DNA from: Candidatus Scatosoma pullicola
Lineage (GTDB): Bacteria; Bacillota; Clostridia; Christensenellales; Borkfalkiaceae
Assembly: GCA_018712725.1 (NCBI GenBank)
Contig: DVGN01000052.1
Location: 1-46,199 of the forward strand
Direction: 5' to 3'
DNA: 46,199 nucleotides
In this document: positions 25,445 through 33,848 of the stretch, in pieces
Position numbering within the stretch: the stretch's first letter is position 1
Layout of the letters: every line of letters begins with the position of its first letter
The notes under the pieces: model-generated
The model's input: the letters and a program-made list of their open reading frames with translations, nothing else
What the model was told of the DNA's origin: nothing
Databases searched by the model: none
Translations under genes and position numbers: made by a program

Positions 25445-26698
25445 ATGAAATTTTGTCCGGAATGCGGCTATAAACTGACGGGTACGCCGAAATTCTGTCC
25501 GGAATGCGGCGCGAAATTGCAGGGGGAGTCGGCAAGCCCCGCGGGCGGGACGGATTGGGAGGCGGAACTCGCGGATATCGGGGAAAAGCTGGACGAGCAG
25601 ATCGGGGAATACGAAAACAAATTGGCGCTGGCGAAGTCGTACGTGCTGCGGGAGAAGTACGCCGAAGCGGAAAAGGTGTACGAAGAACTCATCGAAAAGA
25701 ATCCGCAGGACATGGCGGGGTATATCGGCCTGATCTGTACGGCGACGGGAAATTATACGAAATACGAAGGCGGAGAGATAGACAAGGCGATCCGCGTCGC
25801 GCAGCGGATGGCGGGAAATGCGCGGGCGGAGGACTTCGACGAAGAGTATGAAAAATACGTCGCCCGCCGGAAGAAATATTTTGAGGATAAAGAAGCGGCG
25901 GAAGAGGCGAAGCGGAGGCAGGAACGGGAGCGGATAGAAAGAGAAAACCGGCGCTGGATGATATGGAACGGGAAACTGAAAAAATATACCGGAGAAGAAA
26001 AGGATGTCGTCGTGCCCGACGGCGTAACGGAGATCGGAGAGGGTGCGTTTCAGTACAATGAGACCTTGCAATCGGTCGTGTTGCCGAAGGGGGTGACGGT
26101 CATTGGACGGTACGCATTTGCCGGATGTAAAAATCTGGAGTCCGTAACGCTTCCCGCCAGGTTAAAAGAAATCGGGACGTACGGATTTTCGGAATGTAGA
26201 AATCTGAAATCGATCGCGCTTCCCGCCGGAGTACAAAAAATCGGGGATTTCGCCTTTTTTTGCTGCGATCAGCTGAAAGCCATAACGATTCCCGCTGCGA
26301 TAACGGCAATCGGGACGGGCACGTTTCAGGGGTGTAAAAATCTGACGAACGTAACGCTTCCTGCCGGGATGGAGAAAATCGGGGAGAGCGCATTTTCGGA
26401 ATGCGACAATCTGACGAACGTAACGCTTCCCGCCGGGGTAAAGGAAATCGGGGCTTATGCCTTTGCCGGATGCGGCAGTCTGACATCTATAACGCTTCCC
26501 GCCGGGGTAAAAGAGATCGGGCGGGGTGCATTTAACGGGTGCACAAGTCTGAAAACGGTGACGATTCCCGACGGGGTAAAAGAAATCGGGAACAGCGCAT
26601 TTAACGGATGTGACAATTTGAAAAAGGTAATTATGTCCACGCATACGTATTTCGGGGATTGGGCGTTTCCCGATGACTGTGAAATCGTGTACAGGTAA
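25445..26698 (+). CDS. Zinc-ribbon, helical-domain and LRR_5 (BspA-type) repeat protein
   Basis: A 417-residue protein without signal peptide. An N-terminal zinc ribbon has ligands C4, C7, C18 and C21 (CPEC...CPEC). A helical TPR-like stretch covers about 35-140 (AEAEKVYEELIEKNPQDMAGY), then a charged helix to about 175. A cap (GKLKKYTGEEKDVVVPDGV) opens a leucine-rich domain of nine repeats of about 23 residues, each with xxIGxxAFxxCxxLxxVxLP. It closes with CEIVYR. LRR_5 proteins are usually secreted surface proteins; this one looks cytosolic. The function is unknown, probably protein binding. A GGAG site precedes the ATG. Its first 150 residues almost repeat in the 28356-29669 gene. Confidence 0.85.
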   Translation: MKFCPECGYKLTGTPKFCPECGAKLQGESASPAGGTDWEAELADIGEKLDEQIGEYENKLALAKSYVLREKYAEAEKVYEELIEKNPQDMAGYIGLICTATGNYTKYEGGEIDKAIRVAQRMAGNARAEDFDEEYEKYVARRKKYFEDKEAAEEAKRRQERERIERENRRWMIWNGKLKKYTGEEKDVVVPDGVTEIGEGAFQYNETLQSVVLPKGVTVIGRYAFAGCKNLESVTLPARLKEIGTYGFSECRNLKSIALPAGVQKIGDFAFFCCDQLKAITIPAAITAIGTGTFQGCKNLTNVTLPAGMEKIGESAFSECDNLTNVTLPAGVKEIGAYAFAGCGSLTSITLPAGVKEIGRGAFNGCTSLKTVTIPDGVKEIGNSAFNGCDNLKKVIMSTHTYFGDWAFPDDCEIVYR

Positions 26699-26722
26699 TT
26701 ACAGAAAGGAGAGAAGAAAGAG

Positions 26723-27358
26723 ATGAAATTTAGCGAAAAAGATGAAAACGAGCCGTCGGCGGACGGGCAGAGAGGGAAACAAGCGGGGACGGACGCGGAA
26801 AAAAGCGGACGGGAAGCGGCGTGGGAGATATATTCCGGGGTATTGATAAAGTACACCGGCGGGGAAAAGGACGTCGTCGTGCCCGACGGCGTGACGGCGA
26901 TCGGGGACAGCGCTTTTGAGGACAACGAAGTCCTGCAATCGGTCGTATTGCCGAAGGGGTTGATACTCATCGGTTACCGCGCATTTAAATCTTGTGAAAA
27001 TCTGAAATCCGTGACCGTTTCCGAAGGTGTAAAGAAAATCGGCAGCAGTGCATTTTCGCTTTGCAGTAATCTGACGGAGATAACCATTCCGGAAGGGGTA
27101 AAAGAAATCGGACCAGATGCTTTTGAGGACTGCTGTAGTCTGAAAGCCGTAACCATTCCCGCGGGGGTGGAAGAAATAGGGGAAGCGGCATTTGTCGTTT
27201 GCGGCAGTCTGACGGAACTTGCGATTCCCGACGGGGTAAAAGAAATCGGGAAGTGGGCATTTTCCGGCTGCGACAATTTGAAGAAAGTCACCATGTCCCG
27301 CGGTACACATGTCGGAGAAGAGGCATTCCCCGAAGATTGTCAAATCGTGTACAGATAA
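26723..27358 (+). CDS. LRR_5 repeat protein, short paralogue without zinc ribbon
   Basis: A 211-residue protein. The first 35 residues are hydrophilic and hold no CxxC pair. They are followed by the same cap as its neighbours (GVLIKYTGGEKDVVVPDGV), six LRR_5 repeats of about 23 residues, and the closing CQIVYR. No signal peptide. It begins 24 bp after the previous gene with an AAAGGAG site. The shared cap and end suggest it arose by duplication with loss of the zinc ribbon and helical domain. Function unknown. Confidence 0.8.
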   Translation: MKFSEKDENEPSADGQRGKQAGTDAEKSGREAAWEIYSGVLIKYTGGEKDVVVPDGVTAIGDSAFEDNEVLQSVVLPKGLILIGYRAFKSCENLKSVTVSEGVKKIGSSAFSLCSNLTEITIPEGVKEIGPDAFEDCCSLKAVTIPAGVEEIGEAAFVVCGSLTELAIPDGVKEIGKWAFSGCDNLKKVTMSRGTHVGEEAFPEDCQIVYR

Positions 27359-27379
27359 TTACGGAAAGGAGAAGAAGAT

Positions 27380-28330
27380 ATGGAATTTTGCGGGAAAGGC
27401 GAAAACGAGCCGTCGGCGGACGCGGGGAAAAGCGGACGGGAAACGCCGTGGGAGATATATTCCGGAATATTGATAAAATATACCGGCGGGGAAAAGGACG
27501 TCGTCGTGCCCGACGGCGTGAAGATGATCGCGGACAGAGCGTTTGCGGGCAACGAAGTCCTGCAATCGGTCGTATTGCCGAAGGGGTTGATACTCATCAG
27601 CTTTGGCGCGTTTCATTCTTGTAAAAATCTGAAGTCCGTGACCATTTCCGAAGGTGTAAAGAAAATCGGCAGCTGTGCATTTTCGTGTTGCCGCAATCTG
27701 GCGGAGATAACCATTCCCGACGGGGTAAAAGTAATCGGGTCGCAGGCATTTAGCGACTGCCGCAGTCTGAAAACCGTAAGCATTCCCGCGGAGGCGGAAG
27801 AAATCGGAATGTACGCGTTTAACGGGTGTGAAAGTCTGGAGACCATCGCCATTCCCGACGGGGTGAAAACCATTGAGCCATGCACGTTTGGGGGGTGCCG
27901 CAGCCTGAGGACGATCGCCCTTCCCGACGGGATAGAATGCATCATGGACAGCGCATTTCGCGGCTGTGAAAATCTGGAATCGTTCGCCCTTCCCGTCGGG
28001 GTAAAGTACATCGGGTTTATGGCTTTTTCGGAATGTCATAGTCTGAAATCCGTAACCATTTCAGACGAGGTAAATGCCATCGGACCCAGGGCTTTTTCGG
28101 AGTGTCACGGTTTGGAATCCGTAACCATTCCCGCCGGAGTAAAATCAATCGGGGAACTGGCGTTTTTGTGGTGTCAAAATTTGAAGGAAGTAACGATTTG
28201 CGAGGGGGTGGAAGAAATCGGAAGGTACGCGTTTTACGGCTGTAAAAATTTGAAAAAGGTCATCATGTCCCATCGCCCGAAGATGGGGAAGAAAGTATTT
28301 CCCGAAGGCTGCGAGATCGTGTACAGGTAA
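27380..28330 (+). CDS. LRR_5 repeat protein, longer paralogue without zinc ribbon
   Basis: A 316-residue protein. The N-terminus MEFCGKGENEPSAD resembles the start of its neighbours and may keep a trace of the zinc-ribbon start (MKFC), with only one Cys. The cap GILIKYTGGEKDVVVPDGV is followed by eleven LRR_5 repeats and the closing CEIVYR. Two repeats depart from the norm (KTIEPCTF and ECIMDSAF). It starts 21 bp after the previous gene with AAAGGAGA upstream. The first repeats are nearly the same as in 26723-27358. No signal peptide; function unknown. Confidence 0.8.
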   Translation: MEFCGKGENEPSADAGKSGRETPWEIYSGILIKYTGGEKDVVVPDGVKMIADRAFAGNEVLQSVVLPKGLILISFGAFHSCKNLKSVTISEGVKKIGSCAFSCCRNLAEITIPDGVKVIGSQAFSDCRSLKTVSIPAEAEEIGMYAFNGCESLETIAIPDGVKTIEPCTFGGCRSLRTIALPDGIECIMDSAFRGCENLESFALPVGVKYIGFMAFSECHSLKSVTISDEVNAIGPRAFSECHGLESVTIPAGVKSIGELAFLWCQNLKEVTICEGVEEIGRYAFYGCKNLKKVIMSHRPKMGKKVFPEGCEIVYR

Positions 28331-28355
28331 TTATCTAAAAGGAGAGAAGAAAGAG

Positions 28356-29669
28356 ATGAAATTTTGTCCGGAATGCGGCTATAAACTGACGGGTACGCCG
28401 AAATTCTGTCCCGAATGCGGCGCGAAATTGCAGGGGGAGTCGGCAAGCCCTGCGGGCGGGACGGATTGGGAGGCGGAACTCGCGGATATCGGGGAAAAGC
28501 TGGACGAGCAGATCGGGGAATACGAAAACAAATTGGCGCTGGCGAAGTCGTACGTGCTGCGGGAGAAATACGCCGAAGCGGAAAAGGCGTACGAAGAACT
28601 CATCGAAAAGAATCCGCAGGACATGGCGGGGTATATCGGCCTGATCTGTACGGCGACAAGAAATTATACGAAATACGAAGGCGGAGAGATAGACAAGGCG
28701 ATCCGAATTGCGCAGCGGGTGGCGGGAAATGCGCGGGCGGAGGACTTCGACGAAGAGTATGAAAAATACGCCGCCCGCCGGAAGAAATATTTTGAGGACA
28801 AAGAGGCGGCGGAAGCGGTCAGGCAAAAGCAAGAGGAGGAGAGGAAAAAGAGGGAGCGGGAAGCGGCGGAAAGGGCCGCGGCGGAAAGAAAAAGGCAGGA
28901 GGAGTTGGCCAGGCTGGCGCAGGAAGCGGCTTTGAAAAGGGAGCGGGAAGAGGCCGAAAAAAGGCGGAAGGAAGAGGAAAAGCAGAGACGGTTGGAGGAA
29001 GCGGCGAGAGAGGAAAGGGAAAGAGCGCGGAAACTCGCGGAAAAATTTGATATCCGCGGCGGAGTTTTATATAAATATAAGGGATATGACGGCGACGTCA
29101 TCGTTCCGGACGGGGTAAAGGAAATCGCGGACAGAGCGTTCTGCGAGCCGTTTACGGGGCCGAACAGGCTGAGAAGCGTCGTTCTTCCCGCGGGGGTAAA
29201 GCGCATCGGCGTCGCTGCGTTTTCCGAATGTAAACTGCTCGTCTCCGTCGCCATTCCGGACGGCGTTACGGAAATTGCCGACGGCGCTTTCGGACAATGC
29301 AAAAAGCTGGAGCGTGTACACATTCCGGACAGCGTGACGAAGCTGGGAGAAAAAGTATTCTATAATTGTGGAAATCTGACGGCGGTGGATATGCCTTCCC
29401 GCCTGTCGGAAATCGGAGCTCTTACTTTCTGCGGTTGTGAAAGGCTTGCAGGCATTCGCATTCCCTCCGGCGTGAAAAGGATCGGACAAAGCGCCTTTAG
29501 CGGGTGCAAAAATCTGACAGACGTATCTTTGCCGGAAGGCCTGACGGAAATCGGTGAGTGGGCATTTTCCGGTTGTGAAAATCTCAGGCATGTTGCTCTT
29601 CCCAGACGGTGTCAGGTGGGCGAATATGCCTTTCCCGATTGCTGTAAGGTTAAAAAGAAATTATTCTGA
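28356..29669 (+). CDS. Zinc-ribbon, coiled-coil and LRR_5 repeat protein
   Basis: A 437-residue protein. Residues 1-153 match the 25445 gene with about five substitutions, including the zinc ribbon (C4, C7, C18, C21) and the helical domain. A Lys/Glu/Arg-rich coiled coil follows (about 150-230), longer than in the paralogue. The cap GVLYKYKGYDGDVIVPDGV opens about eight LRR_5 repeats that are more diverged than in the other three genes. The end lacks the CEIVYR close and reads CKVKKKLF. No signal peptide. It starts 25 bp after its neighbour, and ftsY begins 32 bp downstream. It looks like an older lineage whose front half was recently copied or converted. Confidence 0.83.
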   Translation: MKFCPECGYKLTGTPKFCPECGAKLQGESASPAGGTDWEAELADIGEKLDEQIGEYENKLALAKSYVLREKYAEAEKAYEELIEKNPQDMAGYIGLICTATRNYTKYEGGEIDKAIRIAQRVAGNARAEDFDEEYEKYAARRKKYFEDKEAAEAVRQKQEEERKKREREAAERAAAERKRQEELARLAQEAALKREREEAEKRRKEEEKQRRLEEAAREERERARKLAEKFDIRGGVLYKYKGYDGDVIVPDGVKEIADRAFCEPFTGPNRLRSVVLPAGVKRIGVAAFSECKLLVSVAIPDGVTEIADGAFGQCKKLERVHIPDSVTKLGEKVFYNCGNLTAVDMPSRLSEIGALTFCGCERLAGIRIPSGVKRIGQSAFSGCKNLTDVSLPEGLTEIGEWAFSGCENLRHVALPRRCQVGEYAFPDCCKVKKKLF

Positions 29670-29701
29670 AAGAGAAAGAAAACCGGAAACAGGAGTATGT
29701 T

Positions 29702-30943
29702 ATGAGTATTTTCGACAAAATTTTCAAAAAGAAGGACAAGTCGGCAGCGGAAACGCAGGAAAAGTCGGAAGTTGCAACGCAGGAAGCGCCGGATGTTTCG
29801 GGAAAGCCGGAAAACGCCCCGACGTCCGAAGGGGATAAAGATTCCGCGCGGGCTGCGGCGGCGGAAGAAGCGGAAGAGGCGGAGCCGGCGGCGGAAAATG
29901 CGGCAGAAAAGCCCGCGGAAAAACCCGCCGAAAGGCAAGTGAAGCCGACGATGAAGGCGGAGGAAATGCCCGCGGAAAAGCCGGAATTTGTCGCCGCGCC
30001 CATCGAAAAACCCGCCGAAAAGCCGCAGGCGGAGGAGCCGAAGCCGAAGGGGCTTTTCGGAAAGCTGTTCGGGGCGCTGAAAAAGACAAAGGAGAATTTT
30101 TCGGAAAAACTCCGCGTCCTCTTTTCCAAAAACAAGCTGGGCGACGCCTTTTACGAAGAACTCGAAGAGATCCTCATCTCCTCCGACGTCTCCGTCTCCA
30201 CGGCGGAAGAGGTGGTGGAGCGGGTCAAGGAGCGGGCGATCGGCGAGAAGCTCAAAGACGAAGCCTACGTCACCGGACTTTTGCGCGGCACGCTCACGGA
30301 CATCCTTCAGGAGGCGGAAGTGCCGGAATTGTCCTATCCCTGCGTGCTGATGCTCGTGGGGGTCAACGGCGTGGGCAAGACGACCACCATCGGCAAACTC
30401 GCCCATTATTTTCTCGAACGGGGCAAGACGGTGACGGTGGCGGCGGCGGACACCTTCCGCGCGGCGGCGAGCGAACAGCTCGCGATCTGGGCAGAGCGCG
30501 CGGGCGTGCGCATCGTCAAGCACGAAGAGGGGAGCGACCCCGCGGCGGTCATTTTCGACGCCGTCTCTTCCGCCAAGGCGCGGGGGACGGACGTCGTCAT
30601 CGTGGACACGGCGGGGCGGCTGCACGTCAAGGACAACCTCATGAAGGAATTGCAGAAGATGGACCGCGTGGTGACGCGGGAATTCCCCGAAGCGGATTTT
30701 CTGAAACTTCTGGTGCTCGACGCCACGACGGGACAGAACGCCCTTTCGCAGGCGCGCGTGTTCGACGAAGCGGTGGAGCTGGACGGGCTGGTTTTAACCA
30801 AGCTGGACGGTACGGCAAAGGGGGGCTTCGTGTTTTCCCTCGCCGCCGAGCTCGCCCTGCCCGTCATCTTCGCGGGGACGGGGGAGAAAATCGGCGATCT
30901 CGAAAAGTTCGATTCCAAGAGTTTCGTAGAGGCGATTTTGTGA
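29702..30943 (+). CDS. ftsY: Signal recognition particle receptor FtsY
   Basis: A 413-residue SRP-type GTPase that docks ribosome-SRP complexes at the membrane. Residues 1-110 form a charged, Ala/Glu/Pro-rich A domain with repeated EKPAEKP. The NG domain follows with G1 GVNGVGKTTT near 220-229, DTFRAAASEQL, G3 DTAGRL and G4 TKLDGTAKGG. The end FDSKSFVEAIL is typical. The gene is complete. ylxM and ffh, which often follow ftsY in Firmicutes, are absent; a repeat-rich stretch lies behind it instead. Confidence 0.96.
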   Translation: MSIFDKIFKKKDKSAAETQEKSEVATQEAPDVSGKPENAPTSEGDKDSARAAAAEEAEEAEPAAENAAEKPAEKPAERQVKPTMKAEEMPAEKPEFVAAPIEKPAEKPQAEEPKPKGLFGKLFGALKKTKENFSEKLRVLFSKNKLGDAFYEELEEILISSDVSVSTAEEVVERVKERAIGEKLKDEAYVTGLLRGTLTDILQEAEVPELSYPCVLMLVGVNGVGKTTTIGKLAHYFLERGKTVTVAAADTFRAAASEQLAIWAERAGVRIVKHEEGSDPAAVIFDAVSSAKARGTDVVIVDTAGRLHVKDNLMKELQKMDRVVTREFPEADFLKLLVLDATTGQNALSQARVFDEAVELDGLVLTKLDGTAKGGFVFSLAAELALPVIFAGTGEKIGDLEKFDSKSFVEAIL

Positions 30944-30970
30944 CATTCCCTGCGCCTTGATTTTGAAAAC

Positions 30971-30996
30971 GGGCGGGGCAGGGTTTTGACGAACGC
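30971..30996. repeat. Dispersed GGGGCAGGG-TTTTGACGA motif
   Basis: A copy of the dispersed motif 28 bp behind the ftsY stop codon, in the same orientation as the gene. Confidence 0.6.
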
Positions 30997-31040
30997 AAAT
31001 TTTTGTGAGAGGCAGGAGGTGTGATTTCGCCGCACCTCCT

Positions 31041-31096
31041 GCCTCCCCTTATGGTAAGTGGAGGCGTCACGAAGTGACGGAGGGGATAAGAAAGTC
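31041..31096. repeat. REP-like palindromic repeat
   Basis: A complete unit with the CCTCCCCTT stem (one mismatch in the right arm), the GTCAC-GAA-GTGAC hairpin and the GGAGGGGATAAG tail. Confidence 0.8.
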
Positions 31097-31104
31097 GAAA
31101 GTAA

Positions 31105-31207
31105 GGCGGGCAGGGATTTGACGACGGCAATTTTTGCGGGACGGAAAACAGCGCAGACAATCCCTCAGCCTGCCTATGGCAGCCAGCTCCCTTTGCACAA
31201 GGGAGCC
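31105..31207 (+). repeat. 103-bp composite repeat, copy 1
   Basis: Opens with GGCAGGGATTTGACGACGGC, then about 25 bp of unrelated sequence, then CAGACAATCCCTCAG, a small CTGCC/GGCAG hairpin, and the closing GCTCCCTT/AAGGGAGC hairpin. A second copy, inverted, lies at 34739-34842. The closing part resembles repeats common in Clostridia genomes. Confidence 0.75.
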
Positions 31208-31218
31208 ATAAAAAGATC

Positions 31219-31316
31219 ACCTCTCTTATGGTAAGTGGAGGTGCGCACCCACCCTCCATGCCTCCCCTTTTTGACAAAGGGGAGGTGTCACGAAGTGACG
31301 GAGGGGATAAGAAAGT
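31219..31316. repeat. REP-like palindromic repeats, two tandem copies
   Basis: An imperfect unit ending in GGTGCGCACC (31219-31250) is followed by a complete one (31259-31316) with the GTCAC/GTGAC hairpin and GGAGGGGATAAG tail. With the two entries before it, this fills most of 30944-31400; no gene was recognised there. Confidence 0.8.
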
Positions 31317-31405
31317 CGGCTTTCGATATGACAGTCCGGAATCCGCATAAAGCCATTCTTCGATCTCGTCGAAAGAGAAGAATGCCGAAAAGCTTTCTCC
31401 CCGTA

Positions 31406-31434
31406 TTGACTTTTTGCAAAGAATGTGATACAAT
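31406..31434 (+). promoter_or_regulatory. Promoter of the ABC transporter pair
   Basis: TTGACT (31406-31411), a 17-bp spacer, then TACAAT (31429-31434) with an extended TGA. A small GGCGT/ACGCC hairpin lies in the short leader that follows. Confidence 0.85.
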
Positions 31435-31489
31435 GGGAAAAACGGCGTTTTTTTAAGACGCCTTGAAAAGGAGAAGATAAGGAGAAAAT

Positions 31490-32191
31490 ATGGAGAACAT
31501 ATTGGATTGCGTCGGGCTGACGAAGGACTATAAGGGCGTCCGCGCGCTCGACAATCTGAATTTTTCCGTGCCGGACGCGGGGCAGGTCGTGGGGCTTTTA
31601 GGCACGAACGGCAGCGGAAAGACGACGCTGATAAAGCTGCTCGCGGGGCTGCTCACGCCGACGGCGGGGTATGTACGGATCGCGGGGATGCCCGTCGGGA
31701 GGGAGACGAAAGAGATCGTCGCATACCTGCCCGACACGCATTTTCTGAATGAGTCCTTTTCCGTAAAGGACGAAGTGCAGTATTACAAGGATTTTTTCGC
31801 CGATTTCGACGAGGTGCGGGCGTGGAAGATGATCGACGAACTCGGCGTGGGACGGGATCAGCGGGTGCGCGCTCTGTCCAAGGGCAACAAGGAAAAGCTG
31901 GGGCTTATCCTCACCCTTTCCCGCAACGCGCGGCTGTACATCTTCGACGAGCCGATCGCGGGCGTCGACCCCGCCGCGCGCGACTACATCCTCCGCACCA
32001 TTCTCAACAACCGCGCGCCCGGTTCGACGATGGTCATCTGCACCCACCTCATCGGCGACATCGAACCGATCCTCGATTACGTCCTCTTTTTGCAGGGCGG
32101 GCACATCGTGCTGCAAGGGGAAGCCAACGCCATCCGCAAAGGAGAGGGCAAGACGATCGATCAGCTTTTCAGGGAGGTGTTCAGATGGTGA
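31490..32191 (+). CDS. ABC transporter ATP-binding protein
   Basis: A 233-residue ATPase subunit. Walker A GTNGSGKT is at 38-45. The signature loop is unusual, LSKGNKEKLGL instead of LSGGQ, as is common in the YtrB/EcsA-like group. Walker B is LYIFDEPIAGVDP, followed by the switch His in ICTHL. It powers an exporter or a transporter of unknown substrate together with the membrane protein encoded next, whose start overlaps its stop by 7 bp. The ATG at 31490 follows AAGGAG. The substrate cannot be told from the sequence. Confidence 0.9.
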   Translation: MENILDCVGLTKDYKGVRALDNLNFSVPDAGQVVGLLGTNGSGKTTLIKLLAGLLTPTAGYVRIAGMPVGRETKEIVAYLPDTHFLNESFSVKDEVQYYKDFFADFDEVRAWKMIDELGVGRDQRVRALSKGNKEKLGLILTLSRNARLYIFDEPIAGVDPAARDYILRTILNNRAPGSTMVICTHLIGDIEPILDYVLFLQGGHIVLQGEANAIRKGEGKTIDQLFREVFRW

Positions 32192-33036
32192 CGTCGGAAA
32201 ACAAGAAAGAGGACAAAAAGAAGCTCGTGCGGCGGGAGATGCTGAACAAGCTCATGAAATACGACTACCGCGCCCTGTTCCGGGTGCTGAACATCTGTTA
32301 TATCGTGATAGCGGGACTCTCCGTTCTGAGCGGCATCGCGGTCAGAATTCTGCGGGTGGCGGGAAATGCGACGACGCCGGGCGTTGCCGCCTTCGGTTCT
32401 TTCGTCATTTCCATATACGCTTTGAGCGCGGTGGCGTGCGTCGTTGCGCCGTTCTGGCTGATTCTCGTCCATTATTACAAGAGCCTGTTTTCCGCGCAGG
32501 GGTATCTGACTTTGAGCATCCCCGCTTCCCCGGAGGAACACATTTTTTCCAAGATGTTCACGAGCGCCGTCGCGCTCTTACTCTCCATATTGATCTGCGC
32601 GGTGTCCGTGCTGGTGATGACGCTGGTCGGAGGATTGCTCGATTTTGCGGATATAGGCGTCTTTTTCCGCCGGGTCGGCAGCTATATCTCCGCCCATCCG
32701 CTGGAATTTTTCCTGTATGTGATCGAGATTTTGCTGCTCTTTGTATTTTGCCTGATCTTGTCCCCGCACATCTATTTCTGCTGTATCAGTCTCGGGCAGA
32801 TATTCGCGAAAAACCGCATCTTGATGGCGGTCGTCGTGTACTTTGCCGCACAGGCGATCTTGCAGGCGATTTTAAGCGTTCTGACGATCATGGATCTCGG
32901 CGCGCTCTTCGAATTTTTCGACTTTATCGGGCCGCACGGCACCCTCTGGTTCTTTGTTTTGCTCGCGGCGGGGCTGAACGTCGGCGGATTCTTTATTCAG
33001 AGATATGTTCTGTACAACAAGGTGAATTTGGTATAA
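32185..33036 (+). CDS. ABC transporter membrane protein (permease)
   Basis: A 283-residue protein with six predicted membrane helices and a charged N-terminal 30 residues. It is similar in layout to ABC-2-like permeases that pair with YtrB-type ATPases. The ATG at 32185 overlaps the stop of the ATPase gene and follows GGGAGGT. The long open frame further upstream is a shadow of the ATPase gene. The transported substrate is unknown. trmD begins 4 bp after its stop and may share the transcript. Confidence 0.82.
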   Translation: MVTSENKKEDKKKLVRREMLNKLMKYDYRALFRVLNICYIVIAGLSVLSGIAVRILRVAGNATTPGVAAFGSFVISIYALSAVACVVAPFWLILVHYYKSLFSAQGYLTLSIPASPEEHIFSKMFTSAVALLLSILICAVSVLVMTLVGGLLDFADIGVFFRRVGSYISAHPLEFFLYVIEILLLFVFCLILSPHIYFCCISLGQIFAKNRILMAVVVYFAAQAILQAILSVLTIMDLGALFEFFDFIGPHGTLWFFVLLAAGLNVGGFFIQRYVLYNKVNLV

Positions 33037-33040
33037 ATAC

Positions 33041-33712
33041 ATGAAAATAGACATTCTCACCCTCTTTCCCGATATGTTCGCCGCCCTGGAAGAGAGCATT
33101 CTCGGCAGGGCGCGCAGGGCGGGAAAGATCGAGATAAACGTCGTCAATATCCGCGATTACACCGAGGATAAGCACCTCAAATGCGACGACTATCCCTTCG
33201 GGGGCGGCGCGGGCATGGTGATGATGCCCCAGCCCGTCGGCAGCGCCATCGACGCGCTCGACAAGGAGCATAAGGCCCGCCGCATCTACCTCTCCCCCAA
33301 AGGGGAGACCCTCCGCCAGCAGAAGGTGTTTTCCCTGCTCGCTTACGAACATCTCATCCTGCTCTGCGGGCATTACGAAGGGATCGACCAGCGGATCATC
33401 GACCTGTTTATCGACGAAGAGATTTCCATCGGAGACTACGTCCTGACGGGGGGCGAACTGCCCGCCATGGTGCTGGTGGACTGCGTTTCCCGGTATGTGG
33501 ACGGGGTGATCAGCACCTCTTCCCTGGTGGACGAGAGCTTTTCGGACGGCTTGCTCGAATATCCGCAATATACCCGCCCGCAGGAGTATCGGGGGCTGAC
33601 CGTCCCCGAAGTGCTTCTGAGCGGCGACCACGCCAAAGTGGACAAATGGCGGCGGGAACAGGCTTTGAAACTCACCGAAAAGATGCGCCCCGACCTTTTG
33701 AAAAAAAGGTGA
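33041..33712 (+). CDS. trmD: tRNA (guanine-37-N1)-methyltransferase TrmD
   Basis: A 223-residue SPOUT-family enzyme that methylates G37 next to the anticodon and prevents frameshifting. Family marks are MKIDILTLFPDMF, DDYPFGGGAGMVM, the knot region LCGHYEGIDQRI and SIGDYVLTGGELPAM. Length is slightly short for the family but complete. Normal partners rpsP, rimM and rplS are missing; an ABC transporter pair precedes it instead. Confidence 0.96.
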   Translation: MKIDILTLFPDMFAALEESILGRARRAGKIEINVVNIRDYTEDKHLKCDDYPFGGGAGMVMMPQPVGSAIDALDKEHKARRIYLSPKGETLRQQKVFSLLAYEHLILLCGHYEGIDQRIIDLFIDEEISIGDYVLTGGELPAMVLVDCVSRYVDGVISTSSLVDESFSDGLLEYPQYTRPQEYRGLTVPEVLLSGDHAKVDKWRREQALKLTEKMRPDLLKKR

Positions 33713-33730
33713 CCTTGCGGGGCGGGATCT

Positions 33731-33753
33731 GCGCTCGACGCAACCCTGCCCCC
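33731..33753. repeat. GGGGCAGGG motif variant (reverse orientation)
   Basis: GCGCTCGACGCAACCCTGCC here is nearly the same as 45161-45182. Both lie shortly behind the stop codon of a plus-strand gene (trmD, sigE). CGACGC here can pair with GCGTCG downstream. Confidence 0.55.
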
Positions 33754-33848
33754 GGCGTCGATCGGTTTTATCGGCAGACATAAGGGCGGCGCGAAATGAC
33801 GGGAGGCGTAAAAAACGCGGGGCGCGAAGCGGCGCGGGAAAGAGGATT

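Noticed and set aside
30944..31489. A hidden gene or tRNA in the gap after ftsY
   Set aside because: Only repeats, a promoter and a short leader were found; no cloverleaf or T-loop GGTTCGA-type sequence was seen.
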